A DNA stretch of 64,000 nt, from positions 323,790-387,789 of the forward strand of contig KB445815.1 of NCBI GenBank assembly GCA_000320605.2, in the 5' to 3' direction. Shown one piece after another: positions 1 through 12,506 of the stretch. Source of the DNA: Gelatoporia subvermispora B. Its lineage: Eukaryota; Basidiomycota; Agaricomycetes; Polyporales; Gelatoporiaceae. Within the stretch, counting starts at the first letter, position 1. Each line of letters opens with the position of its first letter. Made by a program: the position numbers and the translations under genes. The notes below the pieces were generated by a model. The model saw nothing but the letters and a program-made list of their open reading frames with translations. It had not been told where the DNA came from and searched no databases.

Positions 1-309
1 CTGCAGAATCTTGCTGGTCGCGGTGGCAATGGAAGATAGACAAATTGATAATTTGTTCAGATGCTCTCTCACGTCAATACGTGGCATGCTGTGCCAAGGA
101 CATAGTTATGCCAGGTCCCTTGATACATTGTGTTCGAGAACTCGAAATCAGGGAAACGGCACCGGTTGTAGCAACTCGGATGACTCGCGGCTCTCGCGGG
201 CTGCCATATACTGCCATGCTAGCACGGACACGATCCGTCCTCCTCGGGCAGCACGCGCAGCATCTCGTTCATTTGACTTGTATCTGACCGCCGTCGGGTG
301 TCGTTGACC
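1..309. other. no gene recognised; 5' flank of the SH3 gene
   Basis: Short open frames here overlap each other on both strands and show no domain. The end of this interval is presumably the promoter and 5' UTR of the SH3 gene that starts at 310. No clear TATA box was seen. Confidence 0.5.
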
Positions 310-1380
310 ATGGTGTTTGCAAACCTAGCACCACATGAAAAGGATGCATTCTTTGCGTTGCTTGACGAGTTGAGTACCACTGGCCGGTCGACGAGCGTCT
401 GGCGCTTACTCAAAGTACTCATGCTTGATCGTCGCCTCCTCCAGATACTTCGCATCGCGCCCTGACCTATTTGGCAGCGGAAGTAGTGGAGGCAATGGCG
501 TAGCTGCCGCTGTAAATAGGGCGTCGGCCACCTCTGCCATTCAACAAGCTTTCTCAAACACATCCCCTCAAGATGTGGCGACAGTGGCGAGTGGTTGGAG
601 GAAGCCCAGTGCAGTGAGTACATCTACTCTCTCACCGAGTATATTTGTTGACCGGTGATCTTCGACAGAGTAACAGTCCGGATATTGGTAACTCAGTCGG
701 TCGGGTCGCTGCTGCAGCTGCAGCCTTACGAAACCAAAACCAAGGGAACGGCAACAGCCCGCCCCCACCACCCGCCCCTCCTCGCCGTACGCCCTCCATT
801 CTAGGCTCAGATGGCCCAGGGTATGCAGAATCACAGAAGCTCGTCCCACAGAAGAAGTTCGGTGATGTCGACGTATCTTCCGCGAAGAACATGTTCACCT
901 CCCTGCGCAACTCGACCGCAAACAAGACGGCGACGCCTTCGTCCATCGCACCCCCGACACCTACTTCGTTGCCTAGGCGAGGAGGGTTCGCGCCCCCACC
1001 TGTGCGCCGTGTGAGTAACGTCAGCGACTCAAGTACGACGAGCGCGCGCTCGCCGCCTCCGCCACCACCGCCGCCCCCGCGGCCCCAGGAGCCTGAGGTG
1101 GAAGGAGAATGGGCTGAGGCTATGTACGAATACTCCAGCGAGGTGCGTAATTCCCATGCCTGCTGGTGCTGACTGTAGCTGAGGCATCGTACAGGACCCG
1201 GGAGACTTGGAGCTGCAGACCGGGGACCAGGTTCTTGTCGTCGAAAGGACATCCGACGACTGGTAAGCAGTGTCGAACCCGAGACGGAAATATGCTTGCT
1301 CACACAAGACTCACAGGTGGACTGGAGAGATGAACGGACGAAGGGGCCTTATTCCGGTTTCCTACGTCAAGCTTTTGTGA
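310..1380 (+). CDS. SH3-domain protein (Lsb1/Pin3-like), 277 aa
   Basis: Five exons: 310-368, 445-613, 669-1142, 1195-1262 and 1317-1380. All introns are GT-AG and 52-76 bp, and the exons sum to 834 nt. The N-terminus (MVFANLAPHEKDAFFALLDE) is a short helical region. The middle is rich in Pro, Ser and Ala, with a run of nine prolines near residue 220. The C-terminal SH3 domain (about 223-277) shows the usual ALYDY-like start (AMYEYSSE), the acidic RT loop with GDLELQTGD, the WW pair split by the last intron, and the closing GLIPVSYVKLL. Proteins of this layout in yeast (Lsb1, Pin3/Lsb2) bind the WASP homologue and act at cortical actin patches. A similar role here is inferred from the family. 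The start is the ATG that gives an open, spliceable frame, and no better upstream ATG was seen. Confidence 0.88.
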
Positions 1381-2186
1381 GGGTTTCAGTGGAAAAGTGC
1401 CAGATCATGGACATTCGCGGACTCCCTTTTGCAGTATATCTATTGTGTTTCCTTCCCCTCTACTTCCATCTAAGTAATTACGGCCACTTGACTCAAAGGC
1501 ACATGCGAGTGATGATGAAGCACACGATTGCCACTTCTCGTGCGGTTTCTGGTAGGATTGTGGAGTTTGATTGGGTTACCGAGATGATGCGAGGGTTACA
1601 GCGAGTTCCATTTCAATAGAGAATTTTGGAAAAAACGGCTTCATGTCACGTGCTGATTCCGCAGCACGCTCTAACCTACACAGGAAACCATTGGAGGAGA
1701 TGTGATCGTCACAGCTCCACTGAATATTCAGATTCCCGATTCCCAGCCATGTCGCACTGTTGCGACCATATTTATACTCAGGGCTCAGTTTCTGAAATGC
1801 GCTTTTTGAAAGTACTGTTAGAGGTCATGCAGACTACCCGTGGGCCGTATATCGAGAGCATAGATGAGGGACAAGGCCAGTGAGGCGAGCGGTCGCTCTG
1901 GGTGTCTAGGCGTATCAATGTGGGGTTGCGGAGCACATCCTAGCACATCGAGAGATCCTTCGCACAATCTCGTCACCTGATGTTTGGTTTGCTCCGAAAG
2001 TAAACAGGTGTGCCTGAAGGTAAAATTTCTAAAAGTCTCTATTGAAATGGAACTCGCTGTAGGATGACAATCTGTATTAACACTGGATGTATCCATATGA
2101 AATATGCGAGTGCCTCCTCGTCGAAACGCATAGGTCGGGAGAAGGAATCGACTCATTCTTCTCCCCGTGAAGGGACGAATAGGAAG
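1381..2186. other. intergenic, convergent 3' ends; no gene seen
   Basis: About 800 bp lie between the stops of the SH3 gene (+) and the WD40 gene (-). It should contain both 3' UTRs. The short open frames here have no recognisable composition or domain, and no repeat was noticed. Confidence 0.5.
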
Positions 2187-4052
2187 CTATGGTTGGGCCA
2201 GATAAACCGCAGACGACACACATACAGGCACCTCGCTGCGGCCGATTCCAAACGGCCCACTAGCAGAGGGCTGTGACGATAAAAGTCATTACAGATTGTG
2301 AAGCATAGTGCCTACCGATACTGACCTTGTTGTGGCTAACACGTTCAGCCGGATAGGACTCTGCCGCGCACGCATGTTTCTTGCTCGAGATGAGCGGTAG
2401 GGCATCGAAAGAAGTGTTGTTACTATACGGCGGGAGGGAGGGCTCCACGATCGTCGACCCGTCACTGTCCGATTTCGAAGTCATTGTTCCAGGCGATTTC
2501 TCCGAATACGCGGACGCGATTGAATGGTCATCGTCGTCCTTGGGAGACTGAGATGTGAAGTCGGCTTTCTGCCCAAGAACGTCGATCCATTGCGGCTCCT
2601 TGCACTGGTTTCTGGATGAACTGAATGAGTCCTACGGGAGCGATTAGTCCAGAAAGCCTCCCATCTCGAGAAGGACTGGTTCATACTCGTGCAAACCGCA
2701 GTACTTTGTGGATTATGCATGCCTTTCGATGAGGATGAAGCTGGGCGTGGACAGAAATGTCCGGAAGGTCTTCCTCCGGAGAAGCTAGATCTTCCCGGGC
2801 CATATTTAGTTCCGAGTCGCATCCAGCGGCGGGAGATTCCCCTGGATTACATGCATCGTCTTCAAGAACGCAGTCCCGCGTAGCTTGCATCGCGAGATTG
2901 AGCCCCATACCCTCCGGCAGTCGAAGATCAAGGCAGTCAGTATTCGCGGAGGCGCTGGTGATCGTGCGTACATCTGTTGAATGTGTGAAAAGAGGAGCAT
3001 CGAGTTATACTAGAAGTTAGCATACCGTCCAAGTACCGCATTGTGCCATCGAACAACCCGATGATTAGCGAGTCACTGACGGGTGAGAACGCACAGGAGG
3101 TCACGGCGCCAGTCTTCAATGTCGCAACTGGCACGCACTTCCTCACGTTCCACACGAGCACAGTATGGTCAAGCGAACCGCTGGCGACATAGGTCCCGTC
3201 GGAAGAGTATGATACCGATGTGACCAGGGCGGCATGTCCATGCAGTTCCACCTCAAGGGAACACAGGCGCGTGTCCCAGCGTTGCACTCTGTTCTGACAA
3301 GCAGTCACGAACTCCAAACCGTCGGGGCGCCACGCCATAGAGCTGATACAACCATCCGCCCGCTGCCTCTCCGTCAATACCGCGCCCGTATAGGCGCTCA
3401 CAATTTGGATCCTTTTGTCCCGGCAGCACACAAAGAGTTGTCCCCAGCGCGTGAACTGGATGTGGGTGATACCGTTGAGTATCCCGGTGCTGACCTGCCA
3501 GCGGCCGACACACGTGCCCGCCATGTCCCACAGCTGGACATAGCCATTATGCGTTGCGCCCACGACAACCCCGCCGTCGGAGGAGAAAGCGACAGACGAC
3601 ACCCTGTCGCCGTCGCAACTGAGGGTAGCATACAGTGCGCGGCTTGGTGCGAGCCAAAGCCGCACGGTGCAGTCGTCAGAGCCGCTTGCGATGAACAGGC
3701 CGCGTGGCGAGTAGGCTACCGAGACGACCCTGCGCTCGTGCCCCCGCAGGACGGCGGTCATGTCGCCCGAGGCGACATCCCACACGCCAACGGTGCCGTC
3801 CTCGGATGCGCTCGCGAGCTCCTGCCCGTCGGGGGAGAATGCAACCGAGTGCACTGCCCCGATGTGTCCCGCCAGTACCCGGGATGGGCCAGTGTTGCGA
3901 GACGGAAGCTCTGAGCCGATAGCTTCCAGTGGAGTGGGCACGGGCCCTCGAGATGCGAAGGGCGATTTCATTGGGAGGGGCGTGTAGTCCTGCAGGAGAT
4001 GATAAGCCGTGCTTGTCTGTAGCTGAGCGAATTGAGACTGTACCAGAGACAT
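2187..4052 (-). CDS. WD40-repeat protein, 567 aa
   Basis: Four exons on the minus strand: 4052-3026, 2973-2687, 2631-2326 and 2270-2187. Introns are 52, 55 and 55 bp, and the exons total 1704 nt. The first exon encodes a WD40 propeller from about residue 55 onward. Successive blades read GHIGAVHSVAFSPDGQELAS...VGVWD, GHERRVVSVAYSPRG...VRLW, then VSSVAFSSDGG...VQLWD, and later GHAALVTSVSYSSDGTYVASGSLDHTVLVW. The C-terminal 190 residues are acidic and serine-rich, with no recognised domain. The protein is presumably a scaffold. The blade sequences are of the generic GH...WD type and do not point to a named orthologue, so no function is assigned. The last intron (2271-2325) sets the C-terminus; without it the frame would end at 2260. 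Confidence 0.82.
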
Positions 4053-5029
4053 CGTGAAGGCGGGCTAGTTAAGGGTAGTCCCTAATAGCCCAAACTCCGT
4101 AGCGGTCCAGTCCAGAGATCCTATGGACGCTGAGCGCTGAGCGCTGAGGCTGGGAGGATGGAGCGCACAGAAAATAGGAGGAAGACCGCGACTGAGTGGC
4201 GAAGGAGAGTAGGGTCCTAGCTAAGCTAGGTCACAGGAGCGAGGAGAATGTATACAGCCGAGAGGAGATACGAAGACCAGCACCAAACAAGTTGTTGTCC
4301 CCCTGCACCGGCGGTCGTCAGCCTTGGCCTGATAATCGGGAGAAGACCACACAGGATACTTGCGTTTGTGTAGCGCCGCGCAAGTGATCGAAGCTCGGCT
4401 TCACTACGCGAGGCGAGGAGTAATGTGGATCTTTCGAAGAAAGCGGATACCCTAGCTCAACGTGAGTGATACCGAGGCTACACGAGGAGCTTGAGAGAGA
4501 GGGCCACAGGGATAGGAGTCATCCGGCGAGTCTCAGAGGGTGTGCACTGTTGTCCTGGCATCGGGCGATGGAAGGCTGCGCATATCAGTTGATGAGAGGT
4601 CAACACCATCATCGAAAAGGCCTAAGCTCTTGCGGAAAGACGGCTCGATTTGGGCGAAGACGTCGGGTCACGGGCAAGAGCGCCACCTCCGGTGTTGTCA
4701 TCGACACACTGGGCCTTCAGCATTCAAACGAAGAGAAGGTCCCAGACAAAGGCAGTCACGCGGCAGTGCACGTCTCGTACTCGAGTGATTGCTATTGACA
4801 TCAGTTGTTGTGGTTCCGAGCTTCTGAGCTGGTCAACGCGGTAGCACAGCAGGAGAGGGAACGGTACAAGTAAACATCATATATCAAAGTGAAGGGCGCG
4901 AAGATTGCATAATCTGTTGCACGCTCTGGAAGCACTCGATGTGAACTTTGAAGAAGTCGGAAATCAGGGGCCTTCATGTGCGCATGACACGTGTCACATA
5001 CGGTAGAGCGCTCAGGCGCTCAGGTTCAG
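4053..5029. other. intergenic; no gene seen
   Basis: About 1 kb upstream of the WD40 gene. It probably carries that gene's promoter and 5' UTR. A short GCTGAGC direct repeat occurs at about 4127-4148. No coding sequence or transposon remnant was recognised. Confidence 0.45.
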
Positions 5030-5241
5030 CACGGAGTCTGAAGCGTCCTTTCAGAAGTAAGTACCTGAAGTAAGTAAATCATCGATCTGTGCCACACACT
5101 GGCAACACGGAGTCCAGAACGATTCAATCTCAAAGTCAGGCAAGGACAGTTCAGTGGATATCACTCGAAAGGACCGTTAAGCAAGTATAGCTGATTCCTT
5201 CCTCAATCCTCAGTTCTTGACATCTGGAGGGACGTACGCTC

Positions 5242-6440
5242 ATGGCTGAAAGTCACGGCTGCGTAATTCCTTGCCTTCCAGCTGAGAATATGGATATCAT
5301 CATCGATTGTCTGCACGATGATTTGCAAGCACTTCGGGCTTGTGGCTTGACGTGCAGAACCTGGCCGCGGCGCTCTAGATGCCATCTATTTGGCCAAATA
5401 TCGCTCTCCACCTCTCACGTCATAGAACGCATCCACCAACCCGTGCAGACAGTTCCTCACATTGGTCTGTACGTTATGACGGCGAATAAATTCCTCCGTT
5501 CTAGTCTAGACTGCGAATACTTTCATGGTCCTATTGCCAAAAACCTCGGCTCTGACACACCTCGATTTGTACTTGCCGAAAACGGAGGTCTCCCTGGACC
5601 CATTCGCATTTTCCTCCATTGGTTGCCTGCAACACCTTCTAGTCAGATGTCCAGACATCATGCTGCATGCAAATTTCATGATCAAAGCACCCTCCGTCTT
5701 CCCCACTCTCCGGCGTCTAGATCTGTGGGACCATCGCAGACCACATGGTTCTGGCCTTGTACATGACCCCGTCGCGGACAATGTACGCAGGATATTAAGG
5801 CTTGATAACGAATTGAGCCTGCTGCGTCTAAGCGGGACTCAAATTCCGACGCTCTTTGCGGGTGTACCAACAGGCTTTCGCACACAGGAGCTGCATGTCG
5901 CAATGGATGAACGTTTGGACTGGGCTACCATACCAAGATTACTCCACAAGACTGTAATAAATCTAACAAACCTGACTATTGATATGAAAATTGTGTCTGA
6001 GCACAAAACACCCGGTGTGCAAGGTTTGTACGTATGGATTTAGAGCGGCCGCACTAGTTCAACGCTCCTCTGAGTCCCAGAGCTGAACGCATTCAAACAG
6101 GCACACAAGTCTGCGCGGTTCCTTCGGACACTTTCAATTCATACTCGGTCTTGGTAACTCCTACTCCTCTTCGAGCTCGTGTCAGGTATTGCGCCATCCT
6201 CGCTTGAGAAACTCAATCTGCAGAATTGTCTCGACGGTGCACCACAGCTCTCCTACCTCGAACTCTCTCACTTCGAAAGCCTCACTCGTATTCTAAACCA
6301 CACAATGCAGTTCCCCTCATTTTACGGGAGCTTCCTTTTTGTTACGACGGTTACTCATATCAAATTGGCGAGGAACAGATGAAACGAATGATCGACCAGA
6401 TGTTTGCCCTTTACAAGCACGCGTATCCACCAACTACATT
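5242..6440 (+). pseudogene. F-box/LRR-like pseudogene (copy A)
   Basis: The frame starting at 5242 gives an F-box-like N-terminus (ALRACGLTCRTWPRRSRCHLFG), the fungal F-box signature of a helix followed by C-L-T-C-R-x-W. Near 5553 two bases (TG) are missing compared with copy B, which shifts the frame. The protein then continues in another frame (LTHLDLYLPKTEVSLDPFAF...) until a stop at about 6041, and resumes with a further shift near 6330. The body matches copy B (14048-15231) along its whole length, so this is a decayed duplicate rather than several small genes. The end lies next to a fragment of the transporter on the opposite strand. Confidence 0.8.
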
Positions 6441-6444
6441 GACT

Positions 6445-6665
6445 TTACTCCATGTTGTCTATCTTTGGCGCGCGACCTGCTCCCGTACCGATCCAGTAGC
6501 CGATGGTGCCTGTGAAGACCAATGCGGCACCAGCCCACATCCTCACGAGGTCCACGATGTCCATCCCCTGCCCGCTGAGCTGAGCTGAGTCAAGCTGAAA
6601 AATTATCACGCTAATGATGAGCGATACCGCTCTGCTTACCGCAAAAATTAGCGTGACGGTGAGTC
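6445..6665 (-). pseudogene. 3' fragment of UDP-GlcNAc transporter gene
   Basis: Minus-strand translation gives LTVTLIFAVSRAVSLIIS... and MWAGAALVFTGTIGYWIGTGAGRAPK, closely matching the C-terminus of the intact transporter at 12507-13788. Only the last 70 or so codons are present. There is no upstream exon, so it cannot make a working carrier. It is part of the inverted segmental copy A. The gap to the F-box pseudogene is nearly zero here but about 260 bp in copy B, so the spacer has been lost or was never copied. Confidence 0.85.
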
Positions 6666-7319
6666 TGGCACTTATCGTATATGCACCATGAATTCCGATC
6701 AAGATATGCGCCTCTCTGCCCCCAGCTGCCTTTCCCGAGAATCTGTTCCGCACTATACCAATCTACATGTGCACAAGAAAGCTCTACGCTGGTTTACCTA
6801 TGTAAGTCTTTCCACTATTCAAAAGTTCAATAGTTCCATCATGGCGGGGCGACATGCATTCCCTCGTATACGTGCTGACTTACTTGCTGGGCGAACTTAC
6901 CAGGGAAGGCTGCCTTACATTCTAGGAATCGCTGGACACGAAGTTATCCATGGATCAAGGACCATGTCAACCGCATTGATAAGTGCTGTATGTCTGTCGA
7001 ATCTATGGAAAGGCCGGAATATCGCGATGTAATGATGACTCTGTCAGGATACTGTAGTGTGTAGCTTAGGTTGACGGTGTTCTCAGGCTTGCGACTATGG
7101 AAAAACCACACGCACAGCCACAGCATCACTCATAACTGTATTTGGCTGGCATCCAACAACCGCACGTGCATGACTGAAGTAATGCGCTCATGTCGTTGAT
7201 GTCCCAGGCTTGCTCACAAGATTCACATGATGCATACTTTCAATTTTGCTTATGAAAAGGGGATCACTTGAAAAGGACACAGTGCGTATATCAAAGGGTC
7301 CAGAGAAGTTGCTATTGGC
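6666..7319. other. intergenic; no gene seen
   Basis: The stretch between the transporter fragment and the 3' end of the dehydrogenase gene. Short open frames have no domain. It may hold the 3' UTR of the dehydrogenase. Confidence 0.45.
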
Positions 7320-8821
7320 CTAGAGATCCTCGACCTGGTCCTGGAGGTAGCTCCAGAGCCGCTCGCCGATCGCATCATCGTAAGCTTCTGGACGGCACTT
7401 GCCCAGACGTGCCCAGGGGATGAGGAACTGAAGTCACCACAAGAAGGCAATGTTAGCACTCGAATGGAAGCAGGATACGACGGCCCACGTCGCACCTCGC
7501 CATTATACTGGAGGGGCTCGGGCATCAGTCCACCCCAGAGTTGCGTGAGGGCTCCGTAAGGCGCAGGGTAGAGCATTGCATTCTTCAAAAAATAGTGAGG
7601 AGTTAGAGAAGCTCCTACATTGACGATTGACTGTCAGTTACCATGAGTTTGCGCTGGACGCCCATGGCGTGCCGCTGCAGCTCTGTTTTTAGGTTACCTA
7701 TGCGAAGAATGAAGTAAGAGTGATGATATAACTAGACACGCGAGTTCGCTTTACGCACCTGGATTGCAGGACAGAGAAATGATGCCATTGTCACCATAGC
7801 GCTTTGCAAATTGACGCGCCACGACAGCATTCAGCTAACAAGGCCAAGCGGTATTAGAGCGGCTTCAAAATCGAAGTACGCCGTACGTACGAATTTGCTC
7901 TGCGCATACAACATCCTCGTGCCAATCTTCTCGCGAATTGGCCCGTCCCGGAAGGACTTCCAGTCAACCGTGAACAAGTATGCCACGGAAGACGAGGTTG
8001 TGATAATGCGCGCGTGTCCATCCAGTGAGGTCTCCTTGCCTGCAAGGAGTGCCGGGATGAGGAGCTGTGTGAAGTACCAGTGGCCTGTCAAGATTGAAGG
8101 ACATTAGTGAAATGGAATGTCGGTGGAACGTGACCAAGGCCCACCGAGTACGTTCGTCCCGAATTGCATGTCGTAACCGTCGTCGGTGAGCCAGTCAATT
8201 GGAGGTGACATGACCCCGCTGTTAACGATACCGAATTGGAACATGGTGTCTCGGATACCAGAAGTTATCAGCTCACGCGTTATTGAAGAGGACATGCAGT
8301 TCGCTCTCCTTGCTGGTGATGAGCACTCATTAGGAGTGCACGAGCACAGAGGTGAAAAGCGGGCGTACTACTGACCTGAGAAACCCCTCGGCGGCTTTCT
8401 TCACCGAAGCTAGATTGCTGAGATTGAGTTGCAGAAAGATAGCTTCCTTTCCCGTCTGGTCTTTCAACTCCTTGATCGCGGCTTCAGCCTTCTCCTGGCT
8501 TCGGGCGGCCATGTATACTTTGGCATTGTGCTCCAAGAGCGCCTTGAAAATGTCGGATGATAAGCAACATGATGCATCGAAGCGAAAGGCAACATACCTT
8601 GATGGTTTCCTTTCCGACACCAGTGTTTCCTCCTGTGGGTCAACAGCGATGCTCATTGAGATAAATCACGATCCAGACGCAGAATGGCAAAGGTGCTCAC
8701 CGCTTACGATCATAACCTTCCCGGTCAAGTCCGGAATGTGGTTTATGCTAAATGCAGGCTTTGGAGGCCATGACTGCTTCAGCACTTGCCAGTAGTTGGT
8801 CAGTGCCGTTAAGTAGCCCAT
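7320..8821 (-). CDS. short-chain dehydrogenase/reductase, 317 aa
   Basis: Ten exons on the minus strand: 8821-8701, 8632-8598, 8542-8376, 8312-8277, 8218-8145, 8084-7891, 7834-7759, 7697-7642, 7582-7496 and 7427-7320 (954 nt in all). Introns are 52-68 bp. The spliced protein has every classical SDR mark in order: the NAD(P)-binding glycine motif GGNTGVGK (about residue 42), the NNAGV motif after strand 4, a serine-rich TTSSS strand, and the catalytic YAQSK (YxxxK). A CNPG turn follows near the C-terminal half. Length and order fit the retinol-dehydrogenase/WWOX-type SDRs that are common in fungi. The substrate cannot be read from sequence. Several exons are only 35-87 bp, so an uncorrected gene finder would fragment this gene. 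Confidence 0.9.
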
Positions 8822-10260
8822 TTGCGGAGATATGATAGCTCAAGCGCGACTTCAGAATGATCCTGATGGGGGAAGTGTGATGTACTGTTGCTACGAGTCG
8901 GTGTAGCACTTTTATATTCGATTATTCGAGCCTTTCTCATGGCAGGCAAGAGCAGGCGAGCAGGCGACTGATGGCGTGCAGTGGCGTGCGCGTTCACACG
9001 GCACGGCTGGCTCAGATTCCGCCTCCACTGGATCCAGATCGTCCAGATCTAATCGGGTAAGTATCAGATTCACGAGCCAGCGAAGACAGCCTACGGAGAC
9101 CGCGGCTCGACAATTGACAGACCATGGGGGCCATGCGAGGAAGGTTAATGAGGGGTTGAGTGTCTTAGCTATTTTTAAGCCTTTACGCAACTCTCCCAGT
9201 ATTCTGGACTCGTCCTGGGTATCAGTGCACTTGCGTCACCACTATACTTATATCAGCGAAGCGCAGACGGCCCTCACAACGCATGGCGGAGAAGCAGCGC
9301 CCCAGACATCCCCGTTCTTGTGTCTCAATCCATGGACACACGAGTAGATTCACCAATATGGACCGCATGTGCGACTGAAACAACTCGCGGATCTGACGAA
9401 CGCATGATCAAGAATTGGGAAGTGTTTGTTTGGCAAGAGCCTTAGATCCTAACATTGCCACGTGGAGAGACGCGCCGAGCCCATCCTGTGCTTTGACCCG
9501 GCTTCAAGAAATGTACGACATCGATCTAAAGGGCGGGCTACTCGACAGATATGGTCTGGCTGGAGGCAACCTTTTTCATGAAACTAACACGTCCGTGGAC
9601 TCATGTGCTCTGTGCTATCCCTCTGATGGACTTCCGCCCACGGTCTAGACACTTGTACTGGGTTTGACAGAAGGATCTCGGAAGCGGCCGCTCGATCATG
9701 GATTCTCGATTCGCTGAGACACTCTCGCTACATAGCAGTTGACATTGAGCCTTGGTTCGACACGAGCGAATGATTCTTAACGAGCCCATCTTTGCCGCTC
9801 AAGCATGCGTCTGCAGGACATATCGCCGAATGCCGGCTCTTTGCTGGTCTGGCTCGTAACCGTGAGCTATCTTCTCGCTGCCGAATGCAGGTATACTGCT
9901 GTATGTCAGCCTCAGATTTGTCAGCGCGCTGGGTAGAACTCGGATCGCGTCAATATATGCTAGCAAGTGGGCTCAGCCGTTCCTTCTGCATTTCTTGTTT
10001 TCTTCTCCTTGAGCAGCGCTTTCTGAGCTAGTCGCTGTTTTGACCTTGCTCTTGACTCTGCGAGACATTCACAGGCAGTGATCGACGACCACGACGTGTT
10101 GTTTGTTTGTCCGACGTTGACCGTTTAAAACAGCGACGCCGCAAGCCGACTCTCAGGTCTTCACTCCTCCCTTTCCCTTTCTTTTCTTTCAGCCCTCGAG
10201 GGGCACCCCACCTAACATATACCCCACTCTCCCTCATCCCACACCGCATACACACACATC
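8822..10260. other. intergenic; no gene recognised
   Basis: A 1.4 kb gap between the divergently transcribed dehydrogenase (-) and cyclin (+). Short open frames on both strands look random. The 3' 150 bp is pyrimidine-rich (CTCCCTTTCCCTTTC near 10166), like many basidiomycete core promoters, and leads into the cyclin ATG. Confidence 0.5.
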
Positions 10261-11815
10261 ATGTCCGCAGATCGTCGTCACCCCGCCTCCCTCCTCCCGC
10301 GTTCCGCGCACAACCCTGACCTCGTCACTCTCATGCGCCAGCCCGTCTCCTTCGAGATGATCAACTACCTGGCGCTGCAGACGACGCGGGTCATCAAGTT
10401 GGGCGAGGAGCCGAATGCCGCGCTGCCCACACCTCCGTCGACCCCACTCAAGGCGAACTTCAGCGAGCAGCAGACGCAGTCCCCCCGTCTCCCTTCGTTG
10501 CAGGACTTTATCATCATGATCGTGCAGTCGTCCAACGTGCAGGTCCCCACTCTCTTGACCACTCTCATATACTTGGAACGCTTGCGTTCAAAGCTCCCGA
10601 AGATGGCTAAGGGTGCGTTGTAATTCTTCCATACTCTCGTGTGACTAATCGTAATTCATACTAGGAATGCCCTGCACGAGGCACCGCGTGTTCCTTGCGA
10701 CGCTCATCGTTGCGGCCAAGTATCTCAACGATTCATCGCCGAAGAACAAGTGCTGGGGGGCATACGCGAGTCTGTTCGACCTCGCGGAGATCAACCTCAT
10801 GGAGAAGCAGCTCTTATTCCTTCTGGACTACGACCTGCGCTTCGATGAGCAGGAGGCGCTCATCCATTTTGCTCCCTTCATGCCCAAGCCGTCCTCACCT
10901 GCTGCGTCGACGAAGGAGACTCGCTCTGCCGCCCTGAGCCGTGCAAAGGCCCGCGTCCAGGCTCACGTCTCTCTTCCGCCTACGCCTCCCCACGAAGGGG
11001 CACCTACGCCGCTCCCGTCACCAGCCGGGTCGCTGTCTGGTGTGCAGAGTCTTATGAAGCGCATCTCGTCGACATATCTCAGTGTCGCCTGCGGCGTGTC
11101 TGGCTCCCACTCGCGCACAGGCTCCGTCTCCCGTGCATCGTCGAGTACTACCCTTGCAGGCGGGAGTGTCAGCGGCGATTCGGAGGCAGGCTCGCTTACC
11201 TCGGACAGCGGCTCCTCGTCGCCTTCGTCTTCGCCGTCGGAGTTCTCTTCGGACCATGAGGTCGACGTACGTGACGAGAAGATGTTCGACACATCGGATA
11301 AGAAGTTTGCGCTGCAGCCTGTACCGCGCAATGCATACCGCCAAGGCCGTAAAATCTCGACGGCATCGACATGCACTGTTAAATCTGACGCGACTGTCGC
11401 AGGTAGCGTGTCTGAGATGAAGAAGGCTGTCAGCATCGACGTCTCCGAGTCTTCTCCTGCCGGTAATTCTCCAACACAAGACGGTTCGGCTCTCACAAGA
11501 GCAGGACTGGGGCGTGGTATGCGTATTGACCGTGCGGCGTCTTACTGTGGCACGGGGAAGCCTGATGCTGGATCTATCGTCTCAAGTGCCACTATGCCTA
11601 CTCTGCCGCGCCATGCCACGACAATCGGCCACTCCTCGGGCGGGTTCTTGAGCCGCATGTGGGGAGTTGCGACTAAGGGCCATGACAAGGAGAAGGACGC
11701 CTCGCATACCGGGGACGTAAGCGAGTCCAATGGACCGGGAAGTACCCTTCGCCGCCTCGCGCACTCGAAGTCGGCCATGTTCCGGAGCCACCAGCAGCAG
11801 GCCATCGATGTCTGA
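10261..11815 (+). CDS. Pho85-type (PCL1/2-like) cyclin, 500 aa
   Basis: Two exons, 10261-10612 and 10665-11815, with a 52-bp intron (GTGCGT...CTAG). The cyclin box spans about residues 70-200: it includes [23 protein letters not shown], then YLERL, then after the intron [17 protein letters not shown] and the long conserved segment [21 protein letters not shown] with a following LLDYDLRF. This is the fungal PCL (Pho85 cyclin) pattern, which in yeast drives G1 and polarity control through the Pho85 kinase. The C-terminal 300 residues are Ser/Thr/Pro-rich and low-complexity, as expected for a phosphorylated, unstable tail. The start ATG is preceded by a CT-rich leader. Confidence 0.88.
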
Positions 11816-12506
11816 GTGTAGGCGGCGCTCGGAATAGGTTGGCGAAATACCCTCCTACCATACGACGACGATTGGACATGAAAACACATGACGACAACCA
11901 CATATCCCCCGCTCATTTTCTTTACGTCTTTCTGTCTTTCTTCTCAAATGGACACGGACCATGTTGCATCTTTGTTTTGTTTCTGTTGCCGGACAAACTA
12001 CCCTCTTCTTTCATCCTAAACTCCATGCTTACCCTACTGCGTTCTCCCCTTCACGCACACACATACTATCCCCTTCGCTGGCTCGTCCCAGATGAATGGA
12101 CATCATATATTTGTAGCCATATTGGGTCCATGTAGCCATATAGGCATTCGTGCTCGACTGCCAACCGTAGAGAATGATACCAATGGCATTTTACAGTATA
12201 GTAGAATGTACCATGTGTTTTATATCATATCACACATACATTGGTCTTCCTCAACGTCTTCAGCGCCAGCCTCGATGGTCTATCAGAATAACGGACGCGA
12301 CTCGAAGACGACGTGGCATCAGTATCACCTTCCAGCGCACTGAGCGCATGACGAGGCCTCGACGCGTCGCGACGCGTCTTCACAGGCACGTGTCCGTGTC
12401 TCTGGCGGGCGTCCTCGCTGCCTGTAGGCAGACCGCGCGGCTCACGCGCTGCACTCACGTCCTAGATGCTGATGGCGATGGCGATAGCTCACCACTCCCT
12501 CTTGCC
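11816..12506. other. intergenic; 3' UTR of cyclin and promoter of transporter
   Basis: No coding sequence recognised. The first 250 bp is T-rich and likely contains the cyclin 3' end. Open frames upstream of the transporter ATG continue in phase for some distance but have no transporter-like sequence. Confidence 0.5.

Larger units (their letters stand above)
5030..6665. repeat. degenerate inverted segmental duplicate (copy A)
   Basis: This block is a diverged, reverse-oriented copy of about 13575-15440. Here the order is F-box gene (+) then transporter C-terminus (-). In the other copy it is transporter (+) then F-box (-), so the whole junction was copied as one inverted unit. Matches run from upstream of the F-box start (shared TCTGAAGCGTCCT near 5037, ACACTGGCAACACGG near 5096, CAGTGGATATCA near 5153) through the F-box body and into the last part of the transporter. 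The transporter is cut off at its 5' side near 6665, which marks that edge of the copy. The limits are approximate because they were aligned by eye. Confidence 0.75.

Noticed and set aside
6046..6061. AGCGGCCGCACTAGTT resembles a NotI/SpeI cloning linker
   Set aside because: The flanking sequence aligns base for base with copy B without an insertion, so it is natural divergence and not vector contamination.
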